Positions 1 to 4,381 of a stretch of DNA of 10,812 nt are shown piece after piece. Where the stretch lies: positions 1-10,812 of the forward strand of contig PLEA01000478.1 of the NCBI GenBank assembly GCA_003136335.1, read 5' to 3'. Position numbers and translations under genes: made by a program. The DNA is from Acidobacteriaceae bacterium. GTDB taxonomy: Bacteria > Acidobacteriota > Terriglobia > Terriglobales > SbA1. The notes under the pieces were generated by a model. The model did no database searches and had not been told where the DNA came from. It was given only the letters and a program-made list of their open reading frames with translations. How positions within the stretch are numbered: position 1 is the stretch's first letter; each line of letters opens with the position of its first letter.

Positions 1-101
1 CCGAAATCCTATTTCAATGCAGAAAATATGTTCGTCATCAACGAACGTTGCCGCAGACCTTGCAGTTTTCATTCCAAATCCAACCTCGGCAACTGGCACA
101 A

Positions 102-130
102 CTGACAGGTACAAAGTGGGCAGGAATAAC
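102..130 (+). promoter_or_regulatory. Weak sigma70-like promoter candidate
   Basis: CTGACA at 102-107 (5 of 6 to the -35 consensus) lies 17 bases before AATAAC at 125-130 (4 of 6 to the -10 consensus). If used, the transcript would start near 137, pass through the hairpin at 166-199 and reach the small secreted-protein gene at 258. The sequence match is the only evidence, and such matches occur by chance. Confidence 0.25.
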
Positions 131-165
131 TTTTAATCGAGTTCAATACAAGTGTTCTTCCATTT

Positions 166-205
166 GAGGGCTGTCGAGTTGCAAGTTTCGACAGCCCTCG
201 CTTTT
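166..205 (+). terminator. Rho-independent terminator-like hairpin
   Basis: A perfect 12-bp inverted repeat (166-177 with 188-199, arms GAGGGCTGTCGA and TCGACAGCCCTC) encloses a 10-base loop and is followed by GCTTTT. That is the layout of an intrinsic terminator reading rightward. It could end a transcript from a gene left of the window. It could instead act as an attenuator in the leader of the gene at 258, only 59 bases downstream of the stem. Confidence 0.6.
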
Positions 206-257
206 CCAACTGCCGCAATCGGCGATTTCACTAACAGCCGTAATATCGGAGATGCAA

Positions 258-548
258 ATGAAAATCTTATTGACGATGGTGTGTATGTTTTTTGCTTCGG
301 GTTTGTTTGCGCAAAATTGCGTCAAAAACGAGCGCGGTGAGACCGTTTGCAGCAATGGTCAGACTGCCGCTGCCGTCAATCCGAATACGGGCAAAGCTGC
401 TACCGCCCAGAAGAATCAGAACGGGGTGACGACCACTCAAACCAGCAGCGGCGGCAAAGCGAAGACCAAGAACGGAAAGGGCGTAGCCCAGGGCCCCAAT
501 GGCACTAAGTGCGCCAAGGGCGAGAACCATCAAGGCTGCACAAAATAA
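258..548 (+). CDS. Small secreted four-cysteine protein of unknown function
   Basis: This 96-residue protein has an N-terminal signal peptide (residues 1-18, hydrophobic MKILLTMVCMFFASGLFA, probable cleavage before Q19), so it should be exported. The mature part is hydrophilic, rich in Gly, Asn, Gln, Thr and Lys, with no further membrane segment. Four cysteines sit in two pairs, C21/C31 near the N-terminus and C85/C94 near the C-terminus, which would suit disulfide bonds in the periplasm. The low-complexity middle contains NPNTGKAAT and TSSGGKAKTKNGKG. The start at 258 is preferred over the in-frame ATG at 252 because GGAG (248-251) lies 6 bases before 258 and abuts 252. The gene stands alone between two hairpins (166-205 and 587-613), so it is probably monocistronic. 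I do not recognise a characterised family. Composition resembles short acidobacterial secreted proteins (inference). Confidence 0.75.
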   Translation: MKILLTMVCMFFASGLFAQNCVKNERGETVCSNGQTAAAVNPNTGKAATAQKNQNGVTTTQTSSGGKAKTKNGKGVAQGPNGTKCAKGENHQGCTK

Positions 549-586
549 AAGTAAGACAAGGCACGGCAAAGATTCCGCTCATGGGT

Positions 587-613
587 AAAGCCGCTCTTCG
601 CAAGGGCGGCTTT
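587..613 (+). terminator. Terminator hairpin after the small secreted protein
   Basis: Arms 587-598 and 602-613 form a 12-bp stem with one G-U pair and a 3-base loop. The outer 8 bp, AAAGCCGC with GCGGCTTT, are perfect. The stem lies 38 bases past the stop at 548. The right arm ends in TTT but there is no long T tract, so termination may be moderate. The AAAG on the left arm means it could also act on leftward transcripts. Confidence 0.55.
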
Positions 614-673
614 CACGTCTCTGCGCGATAGATGTTGATAACAGGCCTCATTGACTCGGTCGGTCCGATGCTT

Positions 674-693
674 TGCGCCTTGGGAAAGGCGCA
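674..693 (-). terminator. 3' hairpin of the minus-strand 62-residue gene
   Basis: A perfect 8-bp inverted repeat (674-681 TGCGCCTT, 686-693 AAGGCGCA) with a 4-base loop lies 14 bases past the minus-strand stop at 708. No T tract follows on the minus strand, so it may stabilise the 3' end rather than terminate by itself. Confidence 0.35.
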
Positions 694-707
694 TTCCCAC
701 GGAACGG

Positions 708-896
708 TTAGCGGGCGCTGGATTGGGTGGGACGGACCTGGGCGGCGGGCGGGGGCGTCGGCGATGGATCGAGGTGGGCCCTCCGTGGGAGCAGGTCGCG
801 GCCGAAGGCTGCGATGCTGACGGCGGCGACCATCGCGCTCCAGGCGGCGAAGAAGAGCCATCCGGCATTGGAGAGAAACGCATCACTCAGAGTCAT
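708..896 (-). CDS. Probable small single-pass membrane protein
   Basis: This 62-residue reading frame starts at the ATG on 896-894. Residues 11-31 (NAGWLFFAAWSAMVAAVSIAA) form one clear membrane-spanning segment. A short FGRDLLPRR basic stretch and a proline-rich hydrophilic tail follow. Charge distribution puts the tail in the cytoplasm (inference). Codon third positions are strongly G/C, as in the neighbouring real genes, and a hairpin lies just after the stop. Two longer overlapping frames on the same strand lack a membrane segment and look like low-complexity Pro/Arg/Ser readings. The Shine-Dalgarno sequence is weak. It lies downstream of the Spy-like gene on the same strand, but a terminator and a hairpin separate them, so it may have its own promoter. 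No family is recognised. Confidence 0.5.
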   Translation of the reverse strand: MTLSDAFLSNAGWLFFAAWSAMVAAVSIAAFGRDLLPRRAHLDPSPTPPPAAQVRPTQSSAR

Positions 897-927
897 GGGA
901 TTGATCCGTCATCCATCTCTTCTGTTT

Positions 928-962
928 CCGGCGCGAAGCGGGCCAGAGTGGCCTCGCGCCGG
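928..962 (-). repeat. Long GC-rich inverted repeat (stem-loop)
   Basis: Arms CCGGCGCGA (928-936) and TCGCGCCGG (954-962) pair perfectly. Inside, GGCC (941-944) pairs with GGCC (950-953) around a 5-base loop, leaving a 4-base bulge on the left side. It sits between the Spy-gene terminator and the 62-residue gene. No T tract follows on either strand, so it is not a clear terminator. It may be a 5' leader structure of the minus-strand small gene or a REP-like element. Confidence 0.45.
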
Positions 963-964
963 GC

Positions 965-999
965 AATAAAAAACTCTCCGAGTCTCTCAACGCAGAGTT
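965..999 (-). terminator. Rho-independent terminator of the Spy/CpxP-like gene
   Basis: Read on the minus strand, AACTCT pairs with AGAGTT (999-994 with 977-972). A G-G mismatch and two further pairs follow, around a 10-base loop. The second arm runs straight into a T-rich tract (minus strand of 971-965). It begins 14 bases past the stop codon at 1013. Position, stem and T tract all fit intrinsic termination. Confidence 0.65.
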
Positions 1000-1012
1000 C
1001 TACCTCTTCCGC

Positions 1013-1510
1013 CTATTGCTGCGCAGGAGCGGGCGGAGCGTCGTTCATGTGGTTCTGCATGCGGGCTTCGTGGTTGGCTTCCATCTGCTTCGCTTTGGTC
1101 TGCTGGTCCGGGGTTAGGAGCTGGTACAGCTGGTTGTGCACGCGCGTTTGTGCAACCGTCAGTTCGACTTCGACTTGAGCCTTTTGCGCGGCCAGGGTCC
1201 GAACCTTGGCTTCATCGTAGGTGCCCATCACATACTGACGAAGCTGCTGCTCGATCTGGTGCGACTGCTGCATGAGCGGCTTCATGGTCGTGTGGTTTTT
1301 CTCCATGATGGTCTTCATCTGCGCCTGCTGGTCATCGGTCAGGTTCAGTTGCTTGGCGAAGAAGCCCATCATGTGCCCATCCATGAAGGCGCCGTGGCCG
1401 TGCATAGGCGGGGGCGGTGGAGTGTCAGAGGCAGTTTGCGACTTGGCGATGGCGCTGCCCAGCACAACGGCTAACGCCGCGACCAGCAAACGGAAGCGAA
1501 ATGATTTCAT
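1013..1510 (-). CDS. Spy/CpxP-family periplasmic protein
   Basis: This 165-residue protein has a signal peptide (residues 1 to about 24, cleavage near IAKS-Q). The mature part is mostly helical and carries the two LTxxQ motifs that define the Spy/CpxP family: LTDDQ at 57-61 and LTPDQ at 132-136. Between them is a Gln/Met-rich amphipathic stretch. A Pro/His/Met-rich segment (PPPPPMHGHG, then DGHMMGF, about residues 31-50) could bind metal (inference). Family members are ATP-independent periplasmic chaperones (Spy) or inhibitors of the CpxA sensor (CpxP). Which role applies here cannot be told from sequence. The start at 1510 is preferred over an in-frame ATG at 1570 because the signal peptide begins there and AGGAG lies 7 bases upstream. 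The gene is divergent from the regulator/kinase pair. Tandem CpxR-like boxes lie about 80 bases upstream, the arrangement of E. coli cpxP-cpxRA. It ends at the terminator 965-999. Confidence 0.85.
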   Translation of the reverse strand: MKSFRFRLLVAALAVVLGSAIAKSQTASDTPPPPPMHGHGAFMDGHMMGFFAKQLNLTDDQQAQMKTIMEKNHTTMKPLMQQSHQIEQQLRQYVMGTYDEAKVRTLAAQKAQVEVELTVAQTRVHNQLYQLLTPDQQTKAKQMEANHEARMQNHMNDAPPAPAQQ

Positions 1511-1589
1511 GTGTGACTCCTGGAGTTCCTCCGGGATGTCCCGGGACTTTGCGTACGTTGATAGGAACACGGTTCGCGGGGAAAAGGCG

Positions 1590-1625
1590 GTAAAGAATCG
1601 GTCAACCAGAGTAAAGTTTTGTCAA
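1590..1625. promoter_or_regulatory. Tandem CpxR-like operator array (four GTMAA pentamers)
   Basis: Four pentamers occur in direct orientation: GTAAA (1590), GTCAA (1601), GTAAA (1611) and GTCAA (1621). Start-to-start spacing is 11, 10 and 10 bases, one helical turn each. They form two boxes, GTAAA-N6-GTCAA and GTAAA-N5-GTCAA. The E. coli CpxR consensus is GTAAA-N5-GTAAA, so the second box has the exact spacing and one base difference. If the Spy-like gene uses the poor -10 candidate TATCAA (minus strand, 1563-1558), the boxes lie roughly at -39 to -74, a typical activator position. The minus strand shows TTGAC in these boxes, but no convincing -10 lies 17 bases further on, so the operator reading is preferred over a pair of -35 elements. 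Confidence 0.65.
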
Positions 1626-1667
1626 CGGCCGGGCGGGTTTGGGATTGTTTTGACGTTGAGATCAAAT

Positions 1668-1704
1668 CCCCACCCTAGCCGCAAAAAGCGCGGCGAGGAT
1701 GGGG
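1668..1704. repeat. Imperfect 13-bp stem-loop in the divergent promoter region
   Basis: CCCCA (1668-1672) pairs with TGGGG (1700-1704), CCT with AGG, and GCCGC (1678-1682) with GCGGC (1690-1694). Two single mismatches separate the blocks and the loop is AAAAAGC. It lies between the tandem operator array and the inverted box. It resembles the CCCACCC-stem-AAAAA-stem-GGGTGGG type of dispersed intergenic element I associate with Acidobacteriota (recollection, not checked). There is no T tract, so it is not a terminator. Confidence 0.5.
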
Positions 1705-1738
1705 CAACCGCTGAAAAGAGTGGAGCATCCGCACCCGT

Positions 1739-1753
1739 TTGACAATTCTTTAC
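1739..1753 (-). promoter_or_regulatory. Inverted CpxR-like box upstream of the response regulator
   Basis: The minus strand reads GTAAAGAATTGTCAA, i.e. GTAAA-N5-GTCAA, the same element as at 1611-1625. Its first nine bases match those of the box at 1590. It ends 26 bases before the regulator start at 1780. On the plus strand it begins with a perfect -35 hexamer, TTGACA (1739-1744), although no good -10 follows at 16-18 bases. Position suggests autoregulation of the regulator gene. Confidence 0.55.
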
Positions 1754-1779
1754 TGCGGACTTCTGCCCACAGGTGCACA

Positions 1780-2499
1780 ATGATGGCAGCCATGGAACGA
1801 ATTTTAGTGATCGACGATGACGTGGAGCTCTGCCATCTGGTGGGGGAATATCTGCGGGCGGAGGGCTTTACCGTCGAGTGCGTGCATGACGGCGAGAGCG
1901 GGCAGAAGAAAGCGACTGCGGGCGAGTATTTGCTGGCGGTGCTTGATGTGATGTTGCCGGGAATTAATGGATTTGAAGTGCTGCGCCGGATTCGCGCGAC
2001 ATCGCGGCTGCCGGTGTTGTTGTTGACGGCGCGGGGCGAGGACGTGGATCGCATCGTGGGCCTGGAGATTGGAGCTGACGATTATCTTCCGAAGCCATTT
2101 AATCCGCGGGAGCTGGTGGCGCGCATCCGGGCGGTGCTGCGGAGGACGCGGGCGGATGGCAGCGGTTCGGCGTCGGCGCCGGAAGTGGTCAGCGTGGGCG
2201 ACGTGGAACTAGATCCCGCGACGCGCACGGTGCGGCTGGAGGGCAAGCCGGTGGATCTGACTTCGGTGGAGTTCAATTTGCTTGAAGTGCTTTTGCGCGA
2301 AGCGGGGCGTGTGGTGCCGCGCGAACGTCTGGTGAATGCGGTGCTCAGCCGCAAGTTCTCGCCTTTTGATCGCAGCATTGATATGCATGTCAGTAAGGTG
2401 CGCAAGAAATTGGGCGACACCGACAGCGACGAACATATTAAGACGGTTCGTGGTGTAGGCTACATTTTTGCGCGTCCGCGAGAGAAGTCGAAAGTGTAG
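1780..2499 (+). CDS. OmpR/CpxR-type response regulator
   Basis: The 239-residue protein has an N-terminal receiver domain (about residues 5-120) and a C-terminal winged-helix DNA-binding domain (about 136-236). Numbered from the start at 1780, the acidic pocket is D12/D13, the phospho-acceptor is D56 in LAVLDVMLPG, and the conserved Thr and Lys are T83 (LLLTARG) and K105 (LPKPFNP). The winged helix has VDLTSVEFNLLEVL, the recognition region RSIDMHVSKVRKKLG and the hairpin IKTVRGVGYIF. By family it binds DNA when phosphorylated by its partner kinase, encoded next. Position next to a CpxP/Spy-like gene and CpxR-like boxes argues for a CpxR role, but similarity alone would also fit RstA or OmpR relatives. 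ATGs at 1780, 1783 and 1792 are all possible. AGGTG at 1771-1775 favours 1780/1783, while 1792 gives the canonical MERILVIDDD. The ATG at 1699 is rejected: it lies in the hairpin 1668-1704 and would place the operator at 1739 inside coding sequence. Confidence 0.9.
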   Translation: MMAAMERILVIDDDVELCHLVGEYLRAEGFTVECVHDGESGQKKATAGEYLLAVLDVMLPGINGFEVLRRIRATSRLPVLLLTARGEDVDRIVGLEIGADDYLPKPFNPRELVARIRAVLRRTRADGSGSASAPEVVSVGDVELDPATRTVRLEGKPVDLTSVEFNLLEVLLREAGRVVPRERLVNAVLSRKFSPFDRSIDMHVSKVRKKLGDTDSDEHIKTVRGVGYIFARPREKSKV

Positions 2500-2520
2500 A
2501 GCGTTTGCTGGGCGAATGCC

Positions 2521-2593
2521 TCAGGGCTGAGCCCTGAACGATAAGGAGCTTTATGGCAGCGCTGAAAGCGCTGCGCCACCCAAAAGCGGGTGG
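2521..2593 (+). repeat. Cluster of three perfect hairpins between regulator and kinase
   Basis: The 144-base gap holds three back-to-back inverted repeats. 2521-2537 has 8-bp arms TCAGGGCT/AGCCCTGA with a 1-base centre. 2557-2573 has arms CAGCGCT/AGCGCTG with a 3-base loop. 2576-2593 has arms CCACCC/GGGTGG with a 6-base loop. None is followed by a T tract. AAGGAG (2543-2548) and an ATG (2553) lie between the first two. The cluster looks like a REP-type or BIME-like insertion in what is normally a tight two-gene unit. It may tune the amount of kinase relative to regulator (inference). Confidence 0.55.
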
Positions 2594-2643
2594 AAGTTCC
2601 ATCACCGGCTTGAAGAGTCAATTGGCGCGTTGCAGAGTTCATC

Positions 2644-4056
2644 ATGAAGAGTCTGTTTCTGCGAATTTTTCTGTCGTTCTGGATGGCGCAGGCGTTGTTT
2701 GTGGTGCTCGCCATTCTGGTTACGGTGGCTTTCCGGCCGCGCGGTTCGTCGTGGGAGCCGTTGCGCTCGACGACGTTGAACGAAGCGGTCAGTGCGTACG
2801 AAGAAGGCGGACCGCGAAAGGCCCGGGAATACCTGGACGGCGTTGTAGCCACGCAGCACGTCCGCGCCTATCTTTTCAACGAACAGGGTGAGGAAGTTTC
2901 GCATCGCGGTGCGCCCGACTGGGCCGTGCGCATGTTGAACAGCGGCTCTCCGTCTCCCCGGGATGGATTCATCATTCCAGCTCCGAAGGTGCTCAAGGAA
3001 TCACGCGCTTCTTCAGATGGACAGCATCGCTTCACTTTGGTTATGGGACTTCCTCCCGGGCCGCGCGTTTTTCTGGGGCCGAGAGGCCTGCCGATTCCGG
3101 GCGTAATCATTGGAGTGATCACCTCTGGACTGGTGTGCTATTTCCTGGCTTGGTATTTGACCAAGCCGATCGTGCGGCTGCGGGCGGCGACGCGACAACT
3201 GGCGGCGGGCGATCTGACGGCGCGGAGCGGCGCTCCGGCCAGCAAAAGGAGGGATGAAGTGGCAGGGCTGGTGCGTGATTTCGATGCCATGGCGGAGCGG
3301 CTGGAAATGCTGGTGAAGGCGCAGTCGCGCCTGCTGAATGATATTTCGCATGAACTGCGTTCGCCGCTGGCGCGATTGAACGTTGCGCTGGGGCTGGCCC
3401 GGCAGCGCGCGGGTGTGGAAAGTACCGACATGCTGGATCGCATTGAACTCGAGGCCAGCCGGCTGAACGAGTTGATTGGAAGGATTCTCACGCTAGCCCG
3501 GCTCGAAGATGGAGAACAGCGCGTGCCGCAGACTCCGGTGCCGCTGGGCGAGTTGGTCGCCAGTGTGGCTGAAGATGCGGAGTTTGAAGCACAGGAGCGG
3601 CATTGCCACGTGCATATGGTGATCCCCGAGGGCGACTGGGGAGTGCGGGGAAACGATTCGCTGCTGCACAGCGCGGTGGAGAATGTGGTGCGCAATGCGA
3701 TCCGTTACACGCAGGAGGGAACGTCGGTTGAGATCGAATTGACGAGCGAGAGACGGGCCGGCGGGGCTGAGGCCGTGCTCCGGGTAAAGGACTCGGGGCC
3801 GGGAGTTCCCGCGGATGCTCTGGGAAAATTGTTCGAACCGTTTTACCGCTTAGATGATGCGCGGGGACGGCTGACGGGGGGAGTTGGTCTGGGCTTGGCC
3901 ATCACGGAGCGAGCGGTGCGCTTCCACGGAGGGAAGGTGTCGGCTTTCAATCGCGCCGAGGGCGGTCTGATGGTGGAGATTCGGCTGCCGCTGAGCACGG
4001 GTGGGGTGCGGAGTGAGGAAGTGGCTGAGGCGGTTCCTTCCGGGCGGGAAGCGTAA
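2644..4056 (+). CDS. CpxA-type membrane sensor histidine kinase
   Basis: The 470-residue protein has TM1 at about 7-29, a periplasmic sensor region of about 120 residues, TM2 at about 152-172, and a HAMP linker (172-225, with P175 in YLTKPIVRL). The HisKA dimerisation helix follows, with phospho-acceptor H236 in NDISHELRSPL. The HATPase domain shows the N box around N351 (ENVVRNAIRYT), G1 at 383-388 (DSGPGV), an F box (LFEPFYR, about 396-402) and G2 at 413-420 (GVGLGLAI). All catalytic motifs are intact, so it should autophosphorylate and act on the upstream regulator. The start MKSLFLRIFLSFW matches the N-terminus style of CpxA (short basic head, then TM1), although the Shine-Dalgarno is poor. 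The Spy/CpxP-like partner divergent from it supports an envelope-stress role. The gene is separated from the regulator by a hairpin cluster, unlike the usual overlap or short spacer. Confidence 0.9.
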   Translation: MKSLFLRIFLSFWMAQALFVVLAILVTVAFRPRGSSWEPLRSTTLNEAVSAYEEGGPRKAREYLDGVVATQHVRAYLFNEQGEEVSHRGAPDWAVRMLNSGSPSPRDGFIIPAPKVLKESRASSDGQHRFTLVMGLPPGPRVFLGPRGLPIPGVIIGVITSGLVCYFLAWYLTKPIVRLRAATRQLAAGDLTARSGAPASKRRDEVAGLVRDFDAMAERLEMLVKAQSRLLNDISHELRSPLARLNVALGLARQRAGVESTDMLDRIELEASRLNELIGRILTLARLEDGEQRVPQTPVPLGELVASVAEDAEFEAQERHCHVHMVIPEGDWGVRGNDSLLHSAVENVVRNAIRYTQEGTSVEIELTSERRAGGAEAVLRVKDSGPGVPADALGKLFEPFYRLDDARGRLTGGVGLGLAITERAVRFHGGKVSAFNRAEGGLMVEIRLPLSTGGVRSEEVAEAVPSGREA

Positions 4057-4098
4057 AAGTAAAAGGCGGCGCGATATGCCCGGGCGCGAGCGCAGGAT

Positions 4099-4152
4099 GC
4101 CCCTTCGACAAGCTCAGGGCAGGCTCTCGCGACAGCCGGCAAGATGCCGGCG
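4099..4152 (+). repeat. Dispersed 54-bp repeat, copy 1 (PELVEG/LSLSKG type)
   Basis: This 54-base block is matched by the reverse complement of 8252-8306 with one substitution and one single-base indel. It starts GCCCCTTCGACAAGCTCAGG and ends in a hairpin with arms GCCGGC (4135-4140 and 4146-4151) around AAGAT. Translated on the minus strand, it gives the familiar PELVEG and LSLSKG strings that mark this repeat class in many environmental genomes. It lies 43 bases after the kinase stop. It may serve as a 3' end structure for that transcript, but its recurrence shows it is a mobile or amplified intergenic element. Confidence 0.8.
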
Positions 4153-4189
4153 TTACTTTGAACCTCATCTCGTATACTAGGAACTGCTG

Positions 4190-4335
4190 GGAAAGCGGGC
4201 AACTCCGCGGCGTTCCCAGGGTTCCAATAGCCGTTGTGGGAGTTTGCTCTTCCCCCGCTTTCCTGATACACAAATGGGTTGAGATTTTCCCGCTTTTTCC
4301 AGACTGCAGAACCCGGCCGGCGCGTGCGCCGCGGG
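4190..4335 (+). promoter_or_regulatory. Structured leader upstream of the propeller lipoprotein
   Basis: A nested stem forms from GGAAAGCGGG (4190-4199) with CCCGCTTTCC (4254-4263), a perfect 10 bp. Inside it, AACTCC (4201-4206) pairs with GGAGTT (4239-4244), and CGGC (4208-4211) with GCCG (4230-4233). The right outer arm recurs as CCCGCTTTTTCC at 4289-4300, so the left arm could pair with either copy. A separate strong hairpin follows: CGGCGC (4318-4323) with GCGCCG (4326-4331), extended by CCCG (4312-4315) with CGGG (4332-4335). A -10-like TATACT at 4173-4178 without a good -35 could start the transcript. This is read from base pairing only, and I match it to no known RNA family. Confidence 0.35.
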
Positions 4336-4381
4336 TATGTGCGCCCTTAAAACTCATATCAACAGGGAGATCAACGAGAGA

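Noticed and set aside
530..886. 118-residue minus-strand frame overlapping the 62-residue membrane protein
   Set aside because: It is a Pro/Ser/Arg-rich reading that runs through two hairpins and into the secreted-protein gene. The 62-residue frame has a real membrane helix and better codon use.
651..1178. 175-residue plus-strand open frame across 651-1178
   Set aside because: It crosses the minus-strand Spy terminator and overlaps both minus-strand genes. Its composition is Ser/Arg/Gly-rich with no domain.
1601..1625. TTGAC motifs read on the minus strand as two -35 elements of the Spy-like gene
   Set aside because: No acceptable -10 hexamer lies 16-18 bases downstream of either. The 10-11-base periodicity and the inverted third copy fit a regulator site better.
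2553..2891. 112-residue plus-strand frame with a good ribosome-binding site
   Set aside because: Most of it reads the kinase gene out of frame, where the kinase frame is clearly real. It is kept only as a possible leader reading frame in the findings, not as a gene.
4050..4068. GTAAAAGTAAAA at the end of the kinase gene as another CpxR-like box
   Set aside because: The two GTAAA units are only 6 bases apart instead of 10, and the site is at a 3' end with no gene start nearby.
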